NCBI RefSeq assembly: GCF_000282195.1
Contig: NZ_AKJT01000047.1
Span: 1-40,487, forward strand
Length of the DNA: 40,487 bases
Direction of reading: 5' to 3'
Origin: Pseudomonas sp. GM18
GTDB taxonomy: Bacteria; Pseudomonadota; Gammaproteobacteria; Pseudomonadales; Pseudomonadaceae
The notes below the pieces were generated by a model, which made no database searches, was not told where the DNA came from, and saw nothing but the letters and a program-made list of their open reading frames with translations. Of the stretch, positions 33,778 through 40,487 are shown one piece after another. Within the stretch, counting starts at the first letter, position 1. Every line of letters begins with the position of its first letter. Made by a program: the position numbers and the translations under genes.

Positions 33778-34826
33778 TGCGTGCGCGCTTCGATACGCTG
33801 TTCGGCCGCCTGTTCGGCGTGCTGCTGGTGGCTATCGTACTGGCGCATTTGTTAGCTTTTTTATGGTTCAAACATTACGGGCCGCCCCCGCCTCCCCCGC
33901 CGCCGGGGTTTTCCGAGCACTTTGACGGCCCTCCCCCACCGATGGACCCGCGTTTCGGCAATCGACCACCGCGGCCGTGGTTCGGTGGGCCGCTGGTGCC
34001 GCTGACCTTTCAGTTTGTCTCGCTGATCATCGCCGCCTGGTACGGCGCCAAGCTCTTGACCCGCCCGATTCAGCGCCTGAGCGACGCCGCCGAGCGCCTG
34101 AGTGAAAATCTCGACAGTCCGCCACTGGATGAGTCCGGCCCACGGGAAGCGCGGCAAGCGGCGCACACCTTCAACCTGATGCAGAAACGCATTCTTGAAC
34201 AAATACAGCAACGCTCGCGCATGCTCGGCGCGGTGTCCCATGACCTGCGCACACCGCTGTCGCGGCTCAAGCTGAGACTGGAACAGATCGACGACGAGAA
34301 GCTGCAAGGCCAGATGCGTCAGGACCTGGACGACATGATCGGCATGCTCGATTCCACCCTCACCTACCTGCACGAACAGCGCACCAGCGAGGCGCCACAA
34401 TGGATGGACGTGCAGGCGCTGGTGGAGTCCCTGAGCGAAAACGCCCAGGACCAGGGCGCCAACGTCCAGGCCAGCGGCCATTGCGCCCCGCTACAGGTTC
34501 AACCGATGGCTTTGCGCTCGTGCATCAACAACCTGCTGGACAACGCCTTGCGTTATGCCGGTGACGCGCTGATCACGCTTGAGGACAGTCGCGAACAACT
34601 GGTGATCCGGGTCATCGACCATGGCCCAGGTATCGCGACGGATAAACGTGAAGCAGTGTTTGAACCGTTCTTTCGCCTGGAAGGTTCGCGTAATCGCAAC
34701 TCTGGCGGCGTCGGCCTGGGCATGACCATCGCCCGGGAAGCCGCGGAACGTTTGGGCGGGCAGTTGAGCCTGGAAGAAACGCCCGGCGGTGGTCTGACCG
34801 CCGTCATCCGCCTGCCTCGCGTCTAA
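33777..34826 (+). CDS. sensor histidine kinase with proline-rich periplasmic loop
   Basis: An inner-membrane kinase of 349 residues and partner of the OmpR-type regulator. TM1 lies at about 11-31, TM2 at about 74-94. The periplasmic loop between them is only about 43 residues, with an eight-proline run (36-43), then DGPPPPMDPRFGNRPPRPW. HAMP follows (about 95-145), then the H box SHDLRTPLSRLKLR with His155, the N box (CINNLLDNALRYA) and glycine boxes (DHGPGI, GVGLGM). So short a sensor loop suggests it responds to a metal, cation, peptide or membrane state. The EF-hand gene lies 153 bases downstream. Confidence 0.92.
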   Translation: MRARFDTLFGRLFGVLLVAIVLAHLLAFLWFKHYGPPPPPPPPGFSEHFDGPPPPMDPRFGNRPPRPWFGGPLVPLTFQFVSLIIAAWYGAKLLTRPIQRLSDAAERLSENLDSPPLDESGPREARQAAHTFNLMQKRILEQIQQRSRMLGAVSHDLRTPLSRLKLRLEQIDDEKLQGQMRQDLDDMIGMLDSTLTYLHEQRTSEAPQWMDVQALVESLSENAQDQGANVQASGHCAPLQVQPMALRSCINNLLDNALRYAGDALITLEDSREQLVIRVIDHGPGIATDKREAVFEPFFRLEGSRNRNSGGVGLGMTIAREAAERLGGQLSLEETPGGGLTAVIRLPRV

Positions 34827-34878
34827 GCCACACATCCATTCAATGTGGGAGCGTAGGCTGGCCTGATATCCGTGTTTG

Positions 34879-34894
34879 TGTACCGGACGGTACA
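34879..34894. promoter_or_regulatory. inverted repeat upstream of the EF-hand gene
   Basis: TGTACCG and CGGTACA are perfect arms around GA, about 85 bases before the EF-hand start codon. The form is like operators of TetR-type repressors, but no such gene is in the window. A second small hairpin CCGGTG/CACCGG lies at 34939-34954, just ahead of the ribosome site. Confidence 0.4.
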
Positions 34895-34979
34895 AATCCC
34901 ACATACCCACGACAACTTGCCCCTTGAGGCTGCATAAACCGGTGTACCCACCGGCTTCCCATTCCAAGGAGTGAGCACA

Positions 34980-35831
34980 ATGATCGGTAGTGTCAGCAGC
35001 TACACGAGCTACACCAGCACCAGCAGTACCGCCACCAACAGCGCCCGCAGCCAGCAATTCCAGAAAGAACTGCTCGCCAAACTCGACAGCAACAGCGACG
35101 GCGCGGTGGATCAGGATGAGCTCAAGAGCGCCCTGTCGCAGAAAACCGACGATGGTCTGCTGGTCAGCCTGAGCAAGAACTTCAGCGACCTGGACAGCGA
35201 CGAAAGCGGCAGCCTGAGCAGCGAAGAAATGGCCGCGATGGCCCCTCCACCGCCACCGCCAAACGATCAGGCGCCGAACACCGAACTGGCCGATGCGCTG
35301 ATCAGCGCGCTGGACACAGACGGCGACGGCGCCATCAGCAGCGATGAGCTGAGCAATGGCCTGACCAGCGCCGGCAGCACGGCCGACAGCTCGGAGATCT
35401 TCTCGGCCCTGGACAAGAATGAAGACGGCACCGTCAGCCAGGACGAACTCGCCGCCAGCCTGACCCCGCCGCCACCGCCACCTCAGCAGATGTCCAGCGA
35501 AGAGCTGTTCAGCCAACTCGATACCGACAGCGATGGCAGTGTCACGGCCACGGAACTGAGCAGCGCGTTGCAGGCAAGCGACAGCACTTCGTCAACCTCC
35601 ACCGACACCAGCGCCGCGTTGCTCAAAGTACTCGATAGCGACAGCAGCGGTGGCGTCAGCAGCGATGAACTGAAAGCCGTCCTGCAAGCCGGCCGCGAGC
35701 AGAACTCCGACAGCTCGACCAATCAGTTCAACGTGACCGAAGCCCTGAACAAAATGATCGCCAACCTGAGCAAGCAGTATTCGCTCGACAACGTGGCGAC
35801 CGTGGGCAAACACCTGAACGTGGCCACTTAA
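34980..35831 (+). CDS. EF-hand calcium-binding protein (XopAW-like)
   Basis: A 283-residue acidic protein with six canonical EF-hand loops: residues 36-47, 72-83, 112-123, 145-156, 181-192 and 219-230, each starting with Asp and ending with Glu at position 12. They form three pairs joined by six-proline linkers (about 89-94 and 163-168). The first 30 residues are Ser/Thr/Tyr-rich with no Sec signal, which resembles type III or other leaderless export signals. Proteins of this kind are often labelled XopAW-like calcium-binding effectors. No secretion genes are nearby, so the destination is unknown. AAGGAG lies eight bases before the ATG at 34980; a GTG at 34971 is less likely. Confidence 0.88.
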   Translation: MIGSVSSYTSYTSTSSTATNSARSQQFQKELLAKLDSNSDGAVDQDELKSALSQKTDDGLLVSLSKNFSDLDSDESGSLSSEEMAAMAPPPPPPNDQAPNTELADALISALDTDGDGAISSDELSNGLTSAGSTADSSEIFSALDKNEDGTVSQDELAASLTPPPPPPQQMSSEELFSQLDTDSDGSVTATELSSALQASDSTSSTSTDTSAALLKVLDSDSSGGVSSDELKAVLQAGREQNSDSSTNQFNVTEALNKMIANLSKQYSLDNVATVGKHLNVAT

Positions 35832-35840
35832 GTCAAACAG

Positions 35841-35916
35841 CATCGCGAGCAGGCTCGCTCCTACATGGGTTTGTGTCGGCCACAAAATGAGTGTGGGAGC
35901 GAGCCAGCTCGCGATG
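35841..35916. repeat. REP doublet
   Basis: CATCGCGAGCAGGCTCGCTC (35841-35860) and GGGAGCGAGCCAGCTCGCGATG (ending 35916) are inverted REP units about 26 bases apart, between the EF-hand gene and the converging permease gene. A partial unit also occurs at about 34843-34854. Confidence 0.85.
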
Positions 35917-35940
35917 TGGCCCTAAGCCCCGGCAAAAAAC

Positions 35941-36996
35941 TCAGGGCCGACGATCTTCAACCCGAGCCTGGCTCTTGCTCCAATCGGTCAACAGGCTGTA
36001 AGCCACGGCCAACAACGTCGGGCCGATGAACAGACCGATAAACCCGAACGCAATCAATCCGCCAAACACCCCGAGCAGCACAATCACCAACGGCAAATTC
36101 CCGCCTCGGCTGATCAGGTACGGCTTAAGCACGTTGTCGACCCCGCTGATAATGAACGTGCCCCAGATCCCGAGGAACACCGCCATTCCGTACTCACCCT
36201 TCCAGGCCAGCCAAGCCGTGGCCGGAATCCACACCAACGGCGGCCCCATCGGAATCAGGCTCAGCAAAAACGTCACGATCCCCAGTACCAGCGCCCCAGG
36301 CACACCGGCAATCAGGAAGCCGATCAACGCCAGCACCGCCTGCGCCGCTGCAGTGCCGATCACCCCGTTAACCACCCGCTGCACGGTGCCCGCCACCAGT
36401 TCGATGTAATACCCGGCGCGGTCACCAATCAGCCGCTCCAGCAACCCATGGACAAACACCGCCAAACGCGGCCCGTCCCGGTAGAAAAAGAACACAAACA
36501 CGATACTCAGCGTCAACTCGAGGATCCCGCCGCCAATCTGCGCGCTGCGCGCCAGCAACCAGTTACCGACCTGCCCCAGATAAGGCTTGATCGCCAGCAT
36601 CATCGCCGCGCCTTGCTGATCGATGCTGTTCCAGATCCCCACCAACCGCTCGCCGACCAGGGGAATACCGCCCAGCCAGGCTGGCGCTTCAGGCAAACCA
36701 TCGACCTGCACATCCTTGATGAACGCGGTGGCATCGCGCACGTGATCCGCCAGGTTGAACCCCAGCCACACCAGCGGCGCCGCCACCAGCAGCATCCAGC
36801 CGAGTGTCAGCAACAGCGCCGCCAGGGATTCACGACCATTGAGCCAACGGGTCAACAGACGCATCAACGGCCAACTGGCAAACGCCAGCACCGCGCCCCA
36901 GAACAGCGCCGACCAGAACGGCGCCATCACCCATAAACTCGCGCCAAACAGCACCAGGAGCAGGATCTGCACCAACAGCCGATCGTTATTGACCAT
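35941..36996 (-). CDS. AI-2E family permease (YdiK-like)
   Basis: A 351-residue inner-membrane protein with about seven to eight hydrophobic segments, clustered at 8-45, 58-85, 155-175 and 210-340. This is the layout of the AI-2E/PerM family (YdiK, TqsA). The C-terminal LIFGPTLLA-like region reads GFIGLFIGPTLLAVAYSLL. Members include a proposed autoinducer-2 exporter and sodium/proton antiporters, so the substrate cannot be given. It is the only gene between the REP doublet and the DUF4892 gene and is probably transcribed alone. Confidence 0.9.
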   Translation of the reverse strand: MVNNDRLLVQILLLVLFGASLWVMAPFWSALFWGAVLAFASWPLMRLLTRWLNGRESLAALLLTLGWMLLVAAPLVWLGFNLADHVRDATAFIKDVQVDGLPEAPAWLGGIPLVGERLVGIWNSIDQQGAAMMLAIKPYLGQVGNWLLARSAQIGGGILELTLSIVFVFFFYRDGPRLAVFVHGLLERLIGDRAGYYIELVAGTVQRVVNGVIGTAAAQAVLALIGFLIAGVPGALVLGIVTFLLSLIPMGPPLVWIPATAWLAWKGEYGMAVFLGIWGTFIISGVDNVLKPYLISRGGNLPLVIVLLGVFGGLIAFGFIGLFIGPTLLAVAYSLLTDWSKSQARVEDRRP

Positions 36997-37065
36997 GTAA
37001 GATCCCGAAAAAAGTCAGTCCGCAAAGAGTAGGCGAACGCGCAGAACGCGTTCGCCGAATGAAGC

Positions 37066-37884
37066 TTATCGCAACAGTTCGAAGTGCAGGCCAGAGCCTT
37101 CGACGCTGCCGGTTTCCATCCGCGCCGTGCGCACGCCCTGGCCGATCAGCGCCTGGCGCCAGGCTTCGGCACTGGGCCCGGAAACGCTGACCCGCAGCGT
37201 AGTGTCCAGGTTCAGGCCGCGGGAAATCAAACGCAGCCAGGTATCGTCAGGGTCGCCGTCGAGTTTGGGAAAATCGAGTTTCCCGGTGCTTTTGAGCTGG
37301 CGCAGCAACGTCGCGGACGTCGGCAGCAAATCACCCAGCGGTGCCGAGGCCTCGAACTGTTCGACGTGCAGATAAGCCCTGCGATTACCGCGAGTGATGC
37401 TGTAAAGCGCCACCAGCGTGTTGTCTTTAGGGGCCGCCAGATGCAGTAGCAAATAAGCCTGCTGATTATCGGCGCCATATAACTTGGCGTTGCCGAAGAC
37501 TTCATTGGCCCACAGGCTGCTTTCGCCACAATCCCGGGCCTGACACCAGAACAACAGCTCGGCGCCCTGTTTCTGCAAGGCTTCGCGGGCAGCAGTGAAG
37601 GCATCGGTGGAGGAATGCTCCGGTGGCAATTCGTAGGTGACCGAGGTGGTTTGACCGCGAGCCGTGACCTGGCCGTCGAAACGCAATTGGCCGCTGATCT
37701 TGCGGATCGAACCCAGCGGGTAAATCCGCTCGAGTTCCACCGTCGGGCGATAGTCGACGATCTGCGCATCGGTCATGCGCGGCACGATCGGCAGGTCCTG
37801 GCTGCCCGGGATGTCAGCGGCCAATAACCAGGGACTGAAACTGCACAGCGCCAGCAGAGTGAGTGAACGCATGGCCAGGCTCAT
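37066..37884 (-). CDS. DUF4892 exported protein
   Basis: A 272-residue protein with a Sec signal peptide (residues 1 to about 22, cleaved after LLA). The mature part fits DUF4892 as I recall it, with a [25 protein letters not shown] start and [21 protein letters not shown] in the middle, whose two cysteines may pair in the periplasm. The tail [21 protein letters not shown] looks OmpA-like in pattern only loosely. Function unknown. Its ATG overlaps the GST stop codon (ATGA), so it belongs to the - strand operon. Confidence 0.8.
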   Translation of the reverse strand: MSLAMRSLTLLALCSFSPWLLAADIPGSQDLPIVPRMTDAQIVDYRPTVELERIYPLGSIRKISGQLRFDGQVTARGQTTSVTYELPPEHSSTDAFTAAREALQKQGAELLFWCQARDCGESSLWANEVFGNAKLYGADNQQAYLLLHLAAPKDNTLVALYSITRGNRRAYLHVEQFEASAPLGDLLPTSATLLRQLKSTGKLDFPKLDGDPDDTWLRLISRGLNLDTTLRVSVSGPSAEAWRQALIGQGVRTARMETGSVEGSGLHFELLR

Positions 37885-38540
37885 CGGATCAACATGGCCT
37901 GGGCACCCTTGATGACACTGGCATCATCGATGCGCTCCGGCACCCGCAAACCGCGCTGCACCGCAGGGCGCGCTTCAAGGGTGGCTATCCAGCGCTGCAA
38001 GGACGGCAAGCCGTCCACCGAGACACCGGACCAGTCGTGGCCGCGGACCCACGGAAAGGTCGCGATGTCGGCAATGCTGTACTCGCCCGCCAGAAACTCC
38101 ACCGCTTGCAAACGCGTGTCGAGCACTTCATACAAGCGTCGGGTTTCATGTTGATAGCGATCGATGGCGCCCTGGAGCTTTTCCGGGAAGTAGCGGAAAA
38201 ACACGTTGGCCTGGCCCTGCATCGGGCCGATGCCGCCCATCTGGAACATTAGCCATTGCAACACCACCGAGCGCCCTTTCGGATCCTGGGGCAGCAGTTT
38301 GCCGGTCATCTCGGCGAGGTAAATCAGAATCGCGCCGGACTCGAACACGGCGAAATCGCCATTGGCGCGGTCGACAATCGCCGGAATCCGGCCATTGGGA
38401 TTGATCTTGAGGAAGTCCGGGGACTTCTGTTCCTTTTTGTCGAAACTCAAGGCATGCACCGTGTAGGGCAGGCCGAGTTCCTCGAGCACGATAGAGACCT
38501 TGTGGCCATTCGGGGTCGCAGCGGTGTACAGATCTATCAT
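37881..38540 (-). CDS. glutathione S-transferase, YfcG/YghU-like
   Basis: A 219-residue GST of the nu-class type. The start [21 protein letters not shown] is the hallmark, with the TPNG loop that holds glutathione or glutathione disulfide. [11 protein letters not shown] and [12 protein letters not shown] follow, then the helical domain with [15 protein letters not shown]. coli YfcG and YghU act as disulfide reductases more than conjugating enzymes. GGGAG precedes the ATG at 38540; the frame from 38594 is ignored. It overlaps the DUF4892 gene by four bases and follows the hydrolase gene after 50 bases. Confidence 0.9.
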   Translation of the reverse strand: MIDLYTAATPNGHKVSIVLEELGLPYTVHALSFDKKEQKSPDFLKINPNGRIPAIVDRANGDFAVFESGAILIYLAEMTGKLLPQDPKGRSVVLQWLMFQMGGIGPMQGQANVFFRYFPEKLQGAIDRYQHETRRLYEVLDTRLQAVEFLAGEYSIADIATFPWVRGHDWSGVSVDGLPSLQRWIATLEARPAVQRGLRVPERIDDASVIKGAQAMLIR

Positions 38541-38590
38541 GGTTGTCTCCCATTTCAACCCGCCCAGCCTCGACAGTTGCCCGACGCAAG

Positions 38591-39445
38591 TCAAGGAACG
38601 GCGAAGAACCGATTGAAACAGTCTGCGACAAGACCGGCACCGGGTTCGTCATTGAGGTGCAAGTGATGGCCGCCAGGCAACTGTTCATGGCTAAAGGGTA
38701 GACGTTCCAGCAACTCGGGATGTTTGGCGAGCATACCGTCAGCCGCAACCACCAAGTGTGCAGGACAACTGACGCGCTGGACGAAAGCCATCGCCTGCTC
38801 AGTGGTCAGACGCAGCGGCGACGGCAGCGTCAGGCGGCTGTCGGTGCGCCAGGTATAACCGCCCGGCACCGGCATCAAGCCGCGCTGGGCCAGCAGTTCG
38901 GCGGCTTCGCGACTGACTGCCACCAGGCCTTTCATGCGCGCTTCGATGGCCCGGTCGAGGGTGTTGTAGACCGGTTTGCGTTTTTCTCGCAGATCCAGCT
39001 GCGCTTGCAGGGCCATGCCCATGCGCTCGGCGGCATTTTCGCCTTTGTCTGTAGGAGGAATGATGCCGTCGATCAACGCCAGGTGAGTCACCCGCTCCGG
39101 TAACGACCCGGCCAGCACCAGCGAGACGATCGCCCCCAGGGAATGCCCCAGCAGCGCAAAACGTTTCCAACCCAACTGCTCGGCCACTTGCAGCACGTCG
39201 TGGGCGTAGTCCCACAGCGCGTAACCGGCACCGTTCGGCCGATGCCCCGAGTGACCGTGCCCGGCCATGTCCAGCGCGATGATGCGCAAGCCTTTGAGCT
39301 TGGGCGCCAGCCGGGCAAAGCTGTTGGCGTTGTCCAGCCAGCCGTGCAAGGCAATCACCGGCAAGCCGTCCTCGGGACCGAACAGGTGCGCCGCCAATTC
39401 GATATGCGGCAGGCTCAGGCGAACTTCTTCGACGACGCTGTTCAT
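38591..39445 (-). CDS. alpha/beta hydrolase
   Basis: A 284-residue cytosolic alpha/beta hydrolase. HGWLDN (34-39) forms the oxyanion region, the nucleophile Ser102 lies in GHSLGA, and the His is in PGGHHLHL near the end. [12 protein letters not shown] is the typical strand-4 segment. The long open frame upstream is a shadow of the next gene: the ATG at 39443-39445 overlaps its TGA (39442-39444). Substrate unknown; ester or lactone hydrolysis is likely. It is the second of two hydrolases in tandem. Confidence 0.9.
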   Translation of the reverse strand: MNSVVEEVRLSLPHIELAAHLFGPEDGLPVIALHGWLDNANSFARLAPKLKGLRIIALDMAGHGHSGHRPNGAGYALWDYAHDVLQVAEQLGWKRFALLGHSLGAIVSLVLAGSLPERVTHLALIDGIIPPTDKGENAAERMGMALQAQLDLREKRKPVYNTLDRAIEARMKGLVAVSREAAELLAQRGLMPVPGGYTWRTDSRLTLPSPLRLTTEQAMAFVQRVSCPAHLVVAADGMLAKHPELLERLPFSHEQLPGGHHLHLNDEPGAGLVADCFNRFFAVP

Positions 39446-40248
39446 GCGCAATCCTGTTGGCGGCGACTGTCCCAGCGACTGAACAGGTTCTTCAGCAGCG
39501 TGGCCGTGTCTTGTGGACGTTCTAGGGGAAACATGTGACCGCCGGGCAGGGTCAAGGACTCGCCCAGCGGCATGCGCCCGACGGATCGGGCGTGATGACG
39601 CATCACCACGCGGCTCTTGTGCCCACGAACCACTGCCAGCGGCACTTTCAATTGCCGCGCGCGGCCAGGGCTGGTGTGCGGTACGCCACGGTAGATGCTG
39701 ATTTCCGTGGCTGGGTCGAAACGCAGGCGCAGCTTGTCGCCGACCTTTTGCAAACCATGTTGAAGATAGGCTTCGAAGCATTCCGGGTCGAAGCCGCGAA
39801 ACAGCGTTTTACCGGCGAAATACAGGCGGGCCGCGTCCAGATCGGCGAACTCTTCCCGTCGTCCCAACGTGCGACCGGCCGGGGTCAGGCGATCGATAAA
39901 ACCGAAGCGTTTGGCGGCACGGATCACCCATTGATCGGTGCGGGTCAGCACCGGCGAATCGAGCATGACCACGCCGCGATACAACTCAGGGCAACGCAAC
40001 GCGGCGTGAAGGTGCAGCACGCCGCCGAAAGAGTGGCCGACGCCCCAGACCGGTTCCGGCTGCTGCTTGAGGTGATGAATCAGCTCATCCACCAGATTGT
40101 TCCAGTTGTCGTCCGCCGGAAAGCGCGGGTCATGGGCGTGCTGCTCCAGATGCGCCACCCGGTACTCCGGCGCCAGCGCCGCAAACAACTTGCTGTAGGT
40201 CCCCGAAGGAAAGCCATTGGCGTGGGCGAAAAATATCTGTTGCGACAT
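39442..40248 (-). CDS. alpha/beta hydrolase
   Basis: A 268-residue alpha/beta hydrolase, more distant from its neighbour than a recent duplicate would be. HANGFPSGTY (9-18) is the oxyanion segment, nucleophile Ser73 lies in GHSFGG, and the His is in PGGHMFPLERP. The usual catalytic Asp segment reads VVRGHKSRV, so the acid may be at a different position or missing. The open frame extends upstream to 40473 through repeat sequence; the start at 40248 is where the conserved fold begins. It is the first gene of the operon running through the second hydrolase, GST and DUF4892. Confidence 0.88.
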   Translation of the reverse strand: MSQQIFFAHANGFPSGTYSKLFAALAPEYRVAHLEQHAHDPRFPADDNWNNLVDELIHHLKQQPEPVWGVGHSFGGVLHLHAALRCPELYRGVVMLDSPVLTRTDQWVIRAAKRFGFIDRLTPAGRTLGRREEFADLDAARLYFAGKTLFRGFDPECFEAYLQHGLQKVGDKLRLRFDPATEISIYRGVPHTSPGRARQLKVPLAVVRGHKSRVVMRHHARSVGRMPLGESLTLPGGHMFPLERPQDTATLLKNLFSRWDSRRQQDCA

Positions 40249-40382
40249 ACCGGCAGATCCATGTGCAAAAAACAGGCGTTGATTGTCCGTAAGACCGTGT
40301 CCTGCAGCAATGACCGTAACTGACAGGAATGATGACAGTCGGGTCAAAGCTATAGGGATGCAGAAGAATAGACCGCCCCTTT

Positions 40383-40487
40383 GTAGCAGCTGCCGAAGGC
40401 TGCGTTCGGCTGCGCAGCAGTCGTCAAACCAGCACTTGCGGTGCGTCAGACAGACTGCGTCAACCGGATTCACGACGGCTTCGCCGC
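40383..40487. repeat. palindromic element, copy C, cut by the window end
   Basis: GTAGCAGCTGCCGAAGGCTG begins the element; TGCGTTCGG, GCAGTCGT and the core TTGCGGTGCGTCAGACAG follow in the same order as in copy B. The right arm starts (CACGACGGCTTCGCCGC) and then the window stops. It lies about 135 bases upstream of the first hydrolase gene. Confidence 0.8.

Noticed and set aside
34491..35516. 341-codon - strand open frame over the kinase end and EF-hand gene
   Set aside because: Antisense shadow created by Asp/Ser/Gly codons of the EF-hand protein; no conserved motif.

Overview
The window reads as a chromosomal segment of a fluorescent pseudomonad (Pseudomonas fluorescens group or a close relative). 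This rests on protein similarity by eye: a FadE-type acyl-CoA dehydrogenase next to a PA2817-type protein, a pseudomonad-style Tad/Flp pilus locus and an EF-hand protein of the XopAW-like kind. It also rests on GC-rich coding with many long antisense shadow frames, and on the 'GTAGGAGCGAGC' / 'TGTGGGAGCGAG' REP palindromes typical of this group. No prophage, plasmid, CRISPR array, transposase or classical defence island was seen.

Layout. (1) 69-6458: housekeeping block with an ABC-2 exporter pair, a glutathione S-transferase, a transglutaminase-like protein, fadE and a PA2817-like gene. As I remember it, this follows P. aeruginosa PA2811-PA2817. (2) 6535-9753: a LysR regulator divergent from a three-gene set of AlaX-type tRNA-editing protein, Fe(II)/2-oxoglutarate oxygenase and LysE-type exporter. 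I propose this as an amino acid hydroxylation, export and proofreading module. (3) 10324-24435: a complete Tad/Flp pilus locus in an unusual split layout. The secretin rcpA, tadD and a DUF3613 gene lie on the + strand. They converge on a long - strand operon running flp-tadV-AAA ATPase-rcpC-tadG-tadF-tadE-tadZ-tadA-tadB-tadC. A pseudo-receiver/AraC regulator is divergent from flp. (4) 24493-24905: two tandem tRNA-Glu/tRNA-Gly pairs with a strong promoter and terminator. (5) 25287-32726: a membrane-anchored unknown protein, an HBM-type chemoreceptor, a MocR regulator with a perfect 18-bp palindrome, an SDR, a zinc-independent MDR oxidoreductase and pyrF. (6) 33007-35831: an OmpR/histidine-kinase pair with a proline-rich sensor loop, followed by a protein with six EF-hand loops in three pairs joined by polyproline. 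(7) 35941-40248: an AI-2E-family permease and a - strand run of two alpha/beta hydrolases, a GST and a DUF4892 protein, with ATGA overlaps.

Cross-cutting structure. A palindromic element of about 140 bp with ends GTAGCAGCTG/CAGCTGCTAC occurs at 12860-13003, at 29793-29928 and, cut by the window end, at 40383-40487. A one-arm remnant at 26139-26171 supplies the stop codon of the chemoreceptor. The first copy is nested in an outer inverted repeat and flanked by a direct repeat that matches a REP end.

The strongest candidates for undescribed biology are the AlaX-oxygenase-LysE module, the split Tad locus with its AAA ATPase and pseudo-receiver/AraC regulator, and the polyproline kinase next to the polyproline EF-hand protein.
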